Source of the DNA: Polyangia bacterium
GTDB taxonomy: Bacteria > Myxococcota_A > Polyangia > Nannocystales > Nannocystaceae
Reading direction: 5' to 3'
Length of the DNA: 64,000 nucleotides
NCBI GenBank assembly: GCA_030424595.1
Contig: JAUHWG010000021.1
Coordinates: forward strand, 62,001-126,000
Positions within the stretch are counted from its first letter, which is position 1. Each line of letters starts with the position of its first letter. Shown piece after piece: positions 26,859 through 34,616 of this stretch. The position numbers and the translations under genes were made by a program. The notes below the pieces were generated by a model. The model worked only from the letters and a program-made list of their open reading frames with translations, was not told the DNA's origin and did no database searches.

Positions 26859-27950
26859 TCAACTGACATGTCGGATGCGGCCCTCGAGGAGGAGGAGGGC
26901 GATCGCCATGACCTCGAGGTGAGCGTGGAATTGGGCCATACGAAAGTACCCCTCGTTGGCCTCGACGAGGTCGAAGACGGCCCAGGCCGTGATGCCTACG
27001 GAGAGCAGCGCGGCGACGGCCAAGCCGGCGTCGCCGAGGTCGACCCGCAGTCCCTCGACGGTCGCGCGGAAGGTCAGCGGGGTCGCCCGGTCGCGATCCT
27101 CGTCGGGCAGGAGGTGGAGCCAGAGCGCGTAGTGGACAGACTGGCTAAAGCAGAAGAGGAGCACCAGGCGCATCCCCCACGCGGGGTCGAGATCGGCGGC
27201 GAGCCGCCATAGCTGGGCCTGCGGGCCCATCTCGGCGCTGAACCATCCCAGGCCGCCGAGCGCCTGGGCGACCTCGACGGCGAAGGGGCTCAGGAGAAAG
27301 CAGGTCGCGAGGGCCAGGAGCGCCAGCGGGATCCAGTGGAGCCTGCCGTTGCGCCGACGCCAGATCCACCAGAGGAGCAGGGGCGTGAAGTTGTGGAGGT
27401 GGGCGAAGGTGATGTTGCCGTAGCGACCGAGGCGATCGAGCCCGTAGGCGAAGAGGGCGATCGTCGCGGCGACGGCGAGGCGGCGGAGGAGCCCGGCGCG
27501 GGCGAGCAGGGCCACACCCGCGGTGCAGAGGAGGCCCTCGACCAGCGGGCCGCCGACCGCCATCCACAGCAGCGTCGCCCCGCCCAGGAACGCGATCGCA
27601 GGGCGCTGGTGATAGCCGCTGCGGACGACCAGGTAGCGAATGTCGGCGACGACGTGGGGCACGCCCCAGACGACCGGGCTGAGGAGGAGGAGCCAGAAGG
27701 GGGCGACGAGCGAGCCGACCAGCGCGGTCACGATCACGACCGAGAAGAGGACGGCGATCCGGAGCTCACGCCTGCGGACGAGCGCGCGACCGGGGCTGCC
27801 GAGGGCGCCGAGCCAGCGTCGGCGGAGGCGATCGGCGGAGGCGAGCGCGGCGGAGAACGGGCTCGGTAGCGGGGCGAGGCCCGCCGCCTGAGCCTGGCTC
27901 GCGCCGAAGGTCGCCGACCAGGGCGACGACCTCTGGGCCCGCTCGCTCAT
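26859..27950 (-). CDS. Multi-pass membrane protein, His-rich, uncharacterised
   Basis: 363 aa from ATG at 27950, which overlaps the stop of the preceding gene (27947-27950). About nine membrane segments are visible from residue 60 on. Conserved-looking His residues sit in membrane-proximal positions: WGVPHVVADIRYLVVRSGYH near 110-130, FAHLHNFTPLLLWW near 185, FSQSVHYALWLHLLP near 265 and FHAHLEVMAIALL near the end. The spacing suggests a metal- or haem-binding integral membrane enzyme, but I do not recognise the family. It is cotranscribed with a small CarboxypepD-regulatory-like protein. Confidence 0.75.
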   Translation of the reverse strand: MSERAQRSSPWSATFGASQAQAAGLAPLPSPFSAALASADRLRRRWLGALGSPGRALVRRRELRIAVLFSVVIVTALVGSLVAPFWLLLLSPVVWGVPHVVADIRYLVVRSGYHQRPAIAFLGGATLLWMAVGGPLVEGLLCTAGVALLARAGLLRRLAVAATIALFAYGLDRLGRYGNITFAHLHNFTPLLLWWIWRRRNGRLHWIPLALLALATCFLLSPFAVEVAQALGGLGWFSAEMGPQAQLWRLAADLDPAWGMRLVLLFCFSQSVHYALWLHLLPDEDRDRATPLTFRATVEGLRVDLGDAGLAVAALLSVGITAWAVFDLVEANEGYFRMAQFHAHLEVMAIALLLLEGRIRHVS

Positions 27951-28354
27951 GTCCGGACGAACTCGTTTTTCGGCTCGATCCGAAAGTCTATGCGGGTACG
28001 AAGGCCCTTCTTGAGGTGGATGATCTGCGACACGTCGGCCTTCCCGTAGAGCGCGTTGACGGTGTACTGACCCTCCGGTAGGTCGCCGAAGCGGTAGACG
28101 CCGTTGCCGTCTGTCATGGCCTCTCGCGCCTCTTCGAGACAGTGGCAAGAGAGGATGACGATCGCGTCCGGATAGACCTCGCCGCTCTCACGGTCCAAGA
28201 CGACCCCCTGGATCACCGCGTAGTCGGCCCCCTCGGGGAGGGCCTCGGTCTGTGGCAGAGGGGCGGGCGCCTGGCTCGGCCTCTCAAACGCGCCCACTGC
28301 ACAGGCGACCGCGAGCGCGCCGATTGCGAGGGATGGGATCGTCCGCCGGTCCAT
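27947..28354 (-). CDS. Secreted carboxypeptidase-regulatory-like (beta-sandwich) protein
   Basis: 135 aa. The signal RRTIPSLAIGALAVACAVGA precedes a Pro/Ala linker. The rest is one CarboxypepD_reg-like Ig-fold: IQGVVLDRESGEVYPDAIVI, MTDGNGVYRFGDLPEGQYT, VNALYGKA and a final strand. The Cys in LAVAC could be lipidated. It overlaps the next gene by four bases, indicating a two-gene unit with the multi-pass protein, so it may act as its periplasmic partner. Confidence 0.8.
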   Translation of the reverse strand: MDRRTIPSLAIGALAVACAVGAFERPSQAPAPLPQTEALPEGADYAVIQGVVLDRESGEVYPDAIVILSCHCLEEAREAMTDGNGVYRFGDLPEGQYTVNALYGKADVSQIIHLKKGLRTRIDFRIEPKNEFVRT

Positions 28355-28370
28355 CCCTAGAGTGTCGCAC

Positions 28371-28422
28371 GGGCGAGCCGTGGTTGTCCGGGGATCGCTC
28401 GGAGGACGGCGTACTACTCGCC
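28371..28422. repeat. 52-base direct repeat, copy 1
   Basis: Nearly matches 31157-31208 (7 mismatches in 52, counted by eye). Copy 2 covers the last codons, stop and downstream flank of the histidine kinase gene. The two copies are the same orientation and flank a 2.7-kb block with the inverted repeats and the desaturase gene. Confidence 0.65.
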
Positions 28423-28595
28423 TAGCGCACGAGGAACCCTGGGCGCCGCGGCTCGCGGGCGTCTCCCACGAGGGCCTGCGCGAGCACCTGCGGATGCTCT
28501 GTCTGGACGCCGACTCGGCGCGCTGCGACGGCGCCTACTTCCACGGAGCGGAGTGCCCGAGCGAGCTCCTAGGCCTAAAACAAGCGCTGGTGTGA
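28423..28595 (+). pseudogene. Coding-like fragment 1
   Basis: The plus frame reads EEPWAPRLAGVSHEGLREHL, then RMLCLDADSARCDGAY and FHGAECPSELLGL, then stops. Composition looks protein-like but there is no start signal and no continuation. It may be part of a gene broken up by the inverted-repeat sequence that follows. Product unknown. Confidence 0.3.
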
Positions 28596-28616
28596 AACCG
28601 CGCCCCAGCTCCGTGT

Positions 28617-28660
28617 AAAAGTGCGCTCACGCGGACTTTTGCCGCCCGAGTGCTCGGGCG
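28617..28660. other. Two adjacent hairpins at the outer edge of the inverted repeat
   Basis: At 28617-28640, AAAAGT pairs with ACTTTT around CGC/GCG and is followed by T residues, like an intrinsic terminator. At 28643-28660, CGCCCGAG-TG-CTCGGGCG is a perfect 8-bp stem. Both lie just outside the left inverted-repeat arm; they could be a terminator pair or element-end structure. Confidence 0.4.
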
Positions 28661-28671
28661 CGGGTGAAGGC

Positions 28672-29075
28672 TCACCTCCTGCTTGACGACGGGCGGAGCT
28701 CGGAGGCTGAAGGCGGGCGGGCGAGGGGCGACGAGGCGGGTCCCTCGCGGACGCGGGTCCTCCCATGCCACGTGCTCGCCACGGGTCAAGCTGAGCTGCT
28801 TGAAGAGACAGGGTACGCGTGTCTCCGCGCGAGGCACGGGTCCTCCCGCTGCGTCCCACCCGTCGCCCCTCGCTCGCCCGAGCGAGTCTGTCGGCGCTCC
28901 GCTTGCGGGTACGTGGATCGCTTGCTCCCGTATGTCTTCGCTCGATACGTGCTCGTCGAGACTCTCGACGATGATGAGAAACAACGCGCATCGTCGGTCG
29001 AACTTCGGCCCGTGTCGAAGTCCAAGCGAGCGCGAGCCTCCGAGGCCCCAGTGAGAACACCGAGCGGGACAACTC
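28672..29075. repeat. Long imperfect inverted repeat, left arm (~400 bp)
   Basis: The reverse complement of this block aligns with 29345-29756. The core (28690-28885 against 29560-29745) differs at only a few positions, including runs such as ggagacacgcgtac and gagcacgtggcatgggagg. The flanks match more loosely. No frame stays equally open in both arms and they differ by small indels, so the repeat itself is probably non-coding. Confidence 0.8.
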
Positions 29076-29249
29076 GCGCGAGTTATCTCAAGGCCGACCG
29101 TCGGCGAGAACGGAGCCCACAGGCAAGCGCTTGACCGAAGTGCAAGAGCCTCGAGCCTCCGCCGGTAGAGTTGGTCGTCGACCCGGCTCCTGTGACCCCC
29201 TTCGCTGGGCTCACGCTCGCGGCTCCCTCGCTCGCCTCAAGCTCCGGCG

Positions 29250-29375
29250 CTCGATCAGCGGCCGCGTGAAGGTCTTCGAGAACAAGCGCGGCTACGACGA
29301 AGCGACGCATGTCCTGAGCCACGTCTACAACCTCTTCCTCGGCGGCAGCTTCGTGCTCGGTGTTATCACAGGCGT
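29250..29375 (+). pseudogene. Coding-like fragment 2 in the spacer
   Basis: Between the arms the plus frame reads SGRVKVFENKRGYDEATHVL then SHVYNLFLGGSFVLG, a protein-like stretch with no start, running into the right repeat arm. It is in the same frame as fragment 3, so both may be relics of one gene interrupted by the repeat. Family unknown. Confidence 0.3.
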
Positions 29376-29756
29376 TTCGGAGGCTCTCGATGGCTCTGGC
29401 TTCGGTACGGACCGAAGCTCGACCGGCGATGCGCGTTGTCGCTCATCAGGTGCGCGAGAGACTCGACGAGCATGTGTCGAGAGAAGGTCTGCGCTCGCGA
29501 GTCCTCTACGCACCCGGTAGCGGAGCCCAGGACGACTTGCTCGGGCGAGCGAGGGGCGACGGATGGGACGCAGCGGGAGGACCCGTGCCTCGCGCGGAGA
29601 CACGCGTACCTGTCTCTTCAAGCACGTCAGCCTATCCCGTGGCGAGCACGTGGCATGGGAGGACCCGCGTCCGCGAGGGACCCGCCTCGTCGCCCCTCGC
29701 CCGCCCGCCTACAGCCCCCCAAGCTCCGCCCCTCGACAAGCACGAGGAGAGCCCGA
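29345..29756. repeat. Long imperfect inverted repeat, right arm (~410 bp)
   Basis: Partner of 28672-29075 in opposite orientation, with a spacer of about 270-300 bp. The pair could fold into a very long hairpin in single-stranded DNA or RNA. Confidence 0.8.
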
Positions 29757-29760
29757 CCGC

Positions 29761-29982
29761 CTGATCTGTGTCGTCCGCAAGCGCTCGATCGAGCAATTCA
29801 CCCGCCTCCCGCATGTTCAGATCGCCCCCCGCGGGCGACCTGGCGGCTACGTCGACGAGCTCCTCGCGGAGCGCGAGACCGGACTCGACAGCGACGACGA
29901 CGCGGTCATCGTCGAACGTGCGTCGCCGAGGGCTCGTCGACCTGTCGACCCCTCGGCTCGCCGACCTCCGCGAGCGCGATGA
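29761..29982 (+). pseudogene. Coding-like fragment 3
   Basis: The plus frame continues past the right arm with LICVVRKRSIEQFTRLPHVQ, then IAPRGRPGGYVDELLAERE and GLDSDDDAVIVE, ending at a stop in 29980-29982. Balanced composition suggests eroded coding sequence. No start and no recognised family. Confidence 0.3.
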
Positions 29983-30039
29983 AGCTCCGGCAAAGTCACT
30001 GTGGCGGGCGTCCGGGCCCTTTGCTAGGTTGCCGACGCG

Positions 30040-30960
30040 ATGTCTGAGGTTGTTGGGCCGCCAAAACTCGATGCAGGGCGCGTTCGCGAGCTCTCCGTTG
30101 TGCAGCCGTGGAAGAGCACGGCGCTGATCATCGGCGAGTGGGTCGCCGCGCTGACCGTCGCCGTGCTCTGCTGGGAGCACTGGCACCCCGCGCTCTACGT
30201 CGTCGCCGTGATGTTCATCGGCGCGAGGCAGCACTCGCTCGCCGTGATGATGCACGAGGGCGCCCACTACCGCCTCGCGCGCGACAAGCAGCTCAACGAC
30301 TGGCTCTCCGAGCTGCTCTGCGCCTGGCCGATGCTCCTGCTCAGCACCCACGCCTACCGCCGCACCCACTTCGCGCACCACAAGCACACCGGCACCGAGC
30401 TCGACCCGGACCTCGAGCGCCGCGAACACGCGGAGTTCGTCTTCCCGCGGCCACGCGGGGCGATCCTCCGCTGGCTCGTCGTCTCGACCCTCGGCGGCGG
30501 CGCCCTTCGTATCGCCCGCTTCCTGCTCAGCATGGAGTCCAGCGCGCAGCCGAAGGCCGATCGCAAGTTCGCCGTCGCCCGGGCGCTCTACCTCGCGACC
30601 CTGGCCGTCGTCTTGACCCTGACCGACGCCTGGCTCGGGTTCTTGGCCATGTGGGTCGTCCCGATGCTGACCTGGACGGTCACGGCCCAGGAGATCCGCA
30701 CGATCGCCGAGCACGACGGCATCCCGCCCCGACCCGGCGCCTACGGCCTCACCCGCACGACCCTGCCGACCCTCCTCGATCGCCTCTTCGTGCTCAGCTA
30801 CGGCGTGAACTACCACTTCGAGCACCACGTCTATCCGAGCGTGCCGATCTACAACCTCGCGGCGCTCCACGAGGCCATGTGCGAGGACCCCGAGTACCGC
30901 GCCAACCTCCACGTCACCCGCGGCTACCATCGCGTGCTGCTGGTGGAGTGCGCGAGCTGA
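30040..30960 (+). CDS. Fatty acid desaturase family protein
   Basis: 306 aa. Three histidine boxes of the membrane di-iron desaturases are complete: HEGAH near residue 72, HFAHHKH near 110 and HFEHH near 262 (FEHHVYPSVPIYN), with four hydrophobic segments between them. It would introduce a double bond into a membrane-bound acyl chain using oxygen and an electron donor, acting in the inner membrane. There is no fused cytochrome b5; the nearby rubredoxin gene (34.3 kb) could in principle supply electrons, but it is not adjacent. The gene sits inside the block flanked by the 52-base direct repeats. Confidence 0.92.
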   Translation: MSEVVGPPKLDAGRVRELSVVQPWKSTALIIGEWVAALTVAVLCWEHWHPALYVVAVMFIGARQHSLAVMMHEGAHYRLARDKQLNDWLSELLCAWPMLLLSTHAYRRTHFAHHKHTGTELDPDLERREHAEFVFPRPRGAILRWLVVSTLGGGALRIARFLLSMESSAQPKADRKFAVARALYLATLAVVLTLTDAWLGFLAMWVVPMLTWTVTAQEIRTIAEHDGIPPRPGAYGLTRTTLPTLLDRLFVLSYGVNYHFEHHVYPSVPIYNLAALHEAMCEDPEYRANLHVTRGYHRVLLVECAS

Positions 30961-31156
30961 TCGCCTGGTCGACGACCGCAGCCGAAGACGCGGCGCCGCC
31001 TCTCCACGGCGCACGCGGGAGCGGAGGGGCTGGCGGCACGGCCCCCGAGGCCTGCCGACCTCGACGAGCGCAGTGATCGGCGTCCGCTCGGCCTCGAGCG
31101 CGCCGCGGAGGTCGACGCGGGCCGACACGCGCGTCTGAGCTGGCAGACGATCGCAG

Positions 31157-31208
31157 GGGTGAGCCGTGGGTGTCGGGGGATCGCTAGGATGACGCCCTAC
31201 TACTCGCC
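31157..31208. repeat. 52-base direct repeat, copy 2
   Basis: Second copy of 28371-28422. It includes the final codons and TAG stop of the histidine kinase (minus strand) plus its downstream flank. Confidence 0.65.
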
Positions 31209-32636
31209 GGAGACCAGGAGCGGGCGAGGCCGTGGAGGGATCTGGGGGGGCTGTCGTGGCAGGACAAAGGCGAAGGTGCTGCCCAGCCCGGGCTCCGACT
31301 GGACGTGCATCGTTCCGCCCATGATCTCCACCAGTCCGCGCGCGATCGGCAGGCCGAGGCCGAGGCCGCCGTGGCGGCGGGAGGCGGAGCCGTCGAGCTG
31401 CTCAAAGTGGCCGAATAGGGTGGGTAGGGCCTCCGCATCGACGCCGATGCCGGTGTCGGCGACGCTGAAGCGGACGTCGCCGCCGCCCTCACCGTCGGGC
31501 GCGACGGTGACGGTCACCTGCCCTCGCTCGGTGAACTTCGCGGCGTTGCCTACGAGCGTGACGAGGACCTGGAGGATCCGTCGGGGGTCGCCGACGACGC
31601 GGCCGAGGTTATCGTCGATGTCGATCTTGAGGCGGTTTTCGTGAGCGCTCATCTCGGCGGCGGTGCGCTCGACGGCGGCGTCGATGAGCTCGGTGGCGTC
31701 GATGGGGAGTGACTCCAGGCGGATCGTGCCGGCCTCGATCCGCGAGATCTCGAGGATATTGTCGATAAGCTCGAGAAGGTGGGCGCCAGCGGAGCGGATC
31801 TGGGTGAGATCGTCGCGGCTCTCGGCGAGCGTCGTCGTCTCGCTGGTCTCGTCCAGGAGGATGTCGCTGTAGCCGAGGACCATGTTGAGCGGCGTCCGCA
31901 GCTCGTGGCTCATGTTGGCGAGGAAGCGGCTCTTGGCGAGGTTCGCCGCCTCCGCCTCTTCGCGGGCGATGGAGGCCTCGTCGAGCAGGGCGGCGGCCCG
32001 GCGCTCGCCGGCCTGGGCCCGACCGAGCGCATCCTCGAGGCTGTGGATCGCCAGGTAGAGGAAGTAGATGGCGCCGATCAGGTGGATGATCCAGGTCATC
32101 AGCGCCATCTCGGGGGTGAGCGGCGTGAGCGGGATCGGCAGGCTCGAGGCGAGTCCGCTGACGTCGACGAGGTAGACGCCGACGAGGCTCGCGAGGATCA
32201 GCGCGCCGAAGGCGATGACGATCGAGGTCCTGACCGTCAGGATCGCCATCAGGATGATCAAGAGGTTGGCGCCGAGGGAGGGGCTGAGGATCCCGCCAAA
32301 GCCGATGGAGGGGACGTTGATCAGGAAGAGGAGGTTGAGCAGGAAGAGAACCGCGACGCTCTGGACGTAGCCTCTGCGGAGGAGGACGAAGAGGAGGAGG
32401 GCGAAGAGCCAGGCGCCGACGAGGCTGATGAGCCCCTCCGAGACGCCGGAGAGGACGACCTGTAGACCGCCGACGACGAGAATTAGGCCGAGGGTGGTCC
32501 GGAGGATGTTGGTGAGGATGCGGGCGACCCGTTGCTGCTCGAGGTCAGCGAAGGTCGGGGCGGCGAGGAGATTCTTGAGCCGCGCTCGGATGCCGCTCGT
32601 CGGCGCGTCCTCAGTCTCTACGGCCACTTCAACCAC
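31200..32636 (-). CDS. Membrane-bound sensor histidine kinase
   Basis: About 478 aa if started at the GTG at 32636; GTG at 32627 is also possible, and a longer frame from 32789 would overlap the divergent esterase gene. Five to six membrane segments fill residues about 40-210 (LILVVGGLQVVL, VAVLFLLNLLFLINV, IVIAFGALILASLVGVYLV). A coiled linker leads to the H-box ANMSHELRTPLNMVLGYSD with the phospho-accepting His, then the N box LVTLVGNAAKFTERG, G1 FSVADTGIGVD and G2 GGLGLGLPIARGLVEIMGG. All ATP-lid motifs are present. There is no PAS or receiver domain and no adjacent response regulator, so it is an orphan. The N-terminus resembles MASE-type sensor domains (tentative). Confidence 0.88.
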   Translation of the reverse strand: MVEVAVETEDAPTSGIRARLKNLLAAPTFADLEQQRVARILTNILRTTLGLILVVGGLQVVLSGVSEGLISLVGAWLFALLLFVLLRRGYVQSVAVLFLLNLLFLINVPSIGFGGILSPSLGANLLIILMAILTVRTSIVIAFGALILASLVGVYLVDVSGLASSLPIPLTPLTPEMALMTWIIHLIGAIYFLYLAIHSLEDALGRAQAGERRAAALLDEASIAREEAEAANLAKSRFLANMSHELRTPLNMVLGYSDILLDETSETTTLAESRDDLTQIRSAGAHLLELIDNILEISRIEAGTIRLESLPIDATELIDAAVERTAAEMSAHENRLKIDIDDNLGRVVGDPRRILQVLVTLVGNAAKFTERGQVTVTVAPDGEGGGDVRFSVADTGIGVDAEALPTLFGHFEQLDGSASRRHGGLGLGLPIARGLVEIMGGTMHVQSEPGLGSTFAFVLPRQPPQIPPRPRPLLVSGE

Positions 32637-32752
32637 GCTAGCAGCGGCTTCGGGCCCTGTGCGACAGATCTGGGGGGGAGTGCCGGTCGGGTCGATCGTC
32701 CCTATCCGGGGGAGGACGACGCGCGATATCATCCGTCCCCAGCGACACTCCG

Positions 32753-34216
32753 ATGACCCGAAGCACCGCGAAAGCCCTGAGATCTGCACAATCTCCGCGA
32801 TCCCGTCACGACGCTGGGCTGCGCTCGCTCAGCCTCTTCGCGCTGGCGTGGGGCTCCACCTTCACCGGCTGCAGCGGCGCAGAGCAGGAGACCGTCGATG
32901 TGGAGACGTCGGCGACCAGCGGCGTGGAGACGTCGGCGACGAGCGGCCCCTCGCCGACGACGGGCGTCGGCGAGACCGCGACGTCGGGCGGCAGCGAGGG
33001 CTCTGGCTCAACCTTGGCGACGACCACCGACGCTGGGACGACGACCGAGGGCGAGAGCACGACCACGACCGGGGGCGATCGGGAGACCGACGAGGACCTC
33101 CTCCGGCAGGCGATCGCGGGCGAGCTCGACCCTGCGAAGGCGCTGCAGATGATCGCGGACTCGGGCGGAATGCCGGTCCTCAGCGCCGAGGGGACCTACC
33201 TCTTCGCCTGCCTCTGCGGCCCCGGCGATTGGGCGCTGACCGGTGACTTCAACGACTGGGAGCCGGCGGCGATGGCGACCGCGGGCGAGCTTCACTGGAT
33301 CGAGGTCGACGTCCCGGCGCCGGACGGAGCTCGCTACAAGTTCTTCGACGGCGTCGACTACACCGCCGATCCGATGGGTCGACGCTACGACTACGACGAC
33401 TTCGGCGAGTACTCGCTGGTTCGGGCGAGCGCCGTCCACCTAGAGCGCTGGTACGGCGTCGCTGGCTTCGGACTCGCCCCCCGCGACCTCCAGGTCTACG
33501 TCCCTGCGGACGGGGCCTTCTCCCACGTCGTCTACGTCGCGGACGGCCAGAACCTCTTCGATCCGGAGGCGATCTGGGGCGGTTGGAAGCTGGCCGAGAG
33601 CGTCCCGCCGGAGATGCTTGTCGTCGGCGTCGACAACACGGCCGCGCGCCTCGACGAGTACACCCACACCGAGGACGAGCTCCAAGGGATGGTCGTCGGC
33701 GGCAAGGGGGGCGACTACGCCAAGCTCGTCCACGAGGAGATCCGGCCGCGCATGGAGGTGGCCTACGGTGAGCCGGCCGCGGTCGCGGTGATGGGCTCCT
33801 CGCTCGGGGGGCTCATCTCCTTCGCGATCGCCGACCTCTACCCGGACGACTACGACATGGTGATCTCGATGTCGGGCACCGTCGGCTGGGGGTCGATCGG
33901 CGACGGCGTGCACAACCCGACGATCCTCGAGATGTACGAGGCGGCCGGCAAGCGCTCCTTCGCGATCTACCTCGACAGCGGCGGCAGCGATGGTGGCGAG
34001 CTCTGCGTCGACAGCGACGACGACGGGGTCGACGACGACAATCCCGTCGCGAACGACAACTACTGCGAGAACTTCCAGCTACGCGACGGTCTGGCCGGGC
34101 TCGGCTACACCTTCGACGTCGACCTCTGGCACTGGTGGGAGCCGATGGCCCCGCACAACGAGGCCGCCTGGGCGGCTCGGGTCGACGCGCCGCTCTCGAC
34201 CTTCGCGGGGCTCTGA
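32753..34216 (+). CDS. Lipoprotein with CBM48-like domain and CE1-type esterase
   Basis: 487 aa. A lipobox (TFTGC) follows an Arg-rich N-terminus; then a Thr/Ser linker with a repeated VETSATSG. Residues about 140-235 form a CBM48/E-set domain (WALTGDFNDWEPAAM, ARYKFFDGVDYTADP). Residues about 240-487 are an esterase-D/enterochelin-esterase-like alpha/beta hydrolase: VVYVADGQNLFD, the nucleophile elbow MGSSLGGLISF, and the likely His in MAPHNEAAW. CBM48 usually binds alpha-glucan, so the enzyme may remove acyl groups from starch-like or other polysaccharides at the cell surface. It is divergent from the kinase and convergent with the rubredoxin. Confidence 0.88.
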   Translation: MTRSTAKALRSAQSPRSRHDAGLRSLSLFALAWGSTFTGCSGAEQETVDVETSATSGVETSATSGPSPTTGVGETATSGGSEGSGSTLATTTDAGTTTEGESTTTTGGDRETDEDLLRQAIAGELDPAKALQMIADSGGMPVLSAEGTYLFACLCGPGDWALTGDFNDWEPAAMATAGELHWIEVDVPAPDGARYKFFDGVDYTADPMGRRYDYDDFGEYSLVRASAVHLERWYGVAGFGLAPRDLQVYVPADGAFSHVVYVADGQNLFDPEAIWGGWKLAESVPPEMLVVGVDNTAARLDEYTHTEDELQGMVVGGKGGDYAKLVHEEIRPRMEVAYGEPAAVAVMGSSLGGLISFAIADLYPDDYDMVISMSGTVGWGSIGDGVHNPTILEMYEAAGKRSFAIYLDSGGSDGGELCVDSDDDGVDDDNPVANDNYCENFQLRDGLAGLGYTFDVDLWHWWEPMAPHNEAAWAARVDAPLSTFAGL

Positions 34217-34278
34217 GCGGGGCGTCGGAGCTCTCCTGTGGCCGCGCAGGCTGAGCTGAGCTCCGCGGCTCGACGGGC

Positions 34279-34295
34279 GAGCCCACCGCGGGCTC
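34279..34295. terminator. Hairpin between convergent genes
   Basis: GAGCCC-ACCGC-GGGCTC stem-loop in the 84-base gap between the esterase stop and the rubredoxin stop. There is no U-tract; it could serve both strands. Confidence 0.4.
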
Positions 34296-34300
34296 TCTGC

Positions 34301-34462
34301 TCAGTCTTCGACCGGTTCGAAGTCCTCCTTGGTCGCCCCGCACTCCGGGCAGGCCCAGTCATCGGGGATGTCCTTAAAGGCAGTCCCGGGGGCGATGCCG
34401 CTGTCGGGGTCGCCCTTCGCGGGGTCGTAGATGAAGCCACAGATCAAGCATTGGTAGCGCAC
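34301..34462 (-). CDS. Rubredoxin
   Basis: 53 aa from the GTG at 34462, which gives the classic rubredoxin length; a longer frame from 34510 only adds an Arg-rich prefix. The iron ligands are in YQCLICGF and WACPECGA (two CxxCG pairs), with the conserved PDDW and YDP motifs. It is a small cytosolic one-electron carrier. Likely partners are oxygen-reducing or lipid-desaturating enzymes; the desaturase 3.3 kb away is a candidate only by proximity. Confidence 0.95.
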   Translation of the reverse strand: MRYQCLICGFIYDPAKGDPDSGIAPGTAFKDIPDDWACPECGATKEDFEPVED

Positions 34463-34616
34463 GGAGAGGATGAAAGCGCGTGCCGACGGGCACGTCAACC
34501 GTCGCGGCACGGGCCTCGGCGTCCGCGCTCGGGGCTCTGCGCGTTGGCTTGGGGGTCAGGGCGAGGACGCGCGGGAACCTCTGCGCGCGAGCGCTGTCTG
34601 GCCCTGGGAGGTTGTG

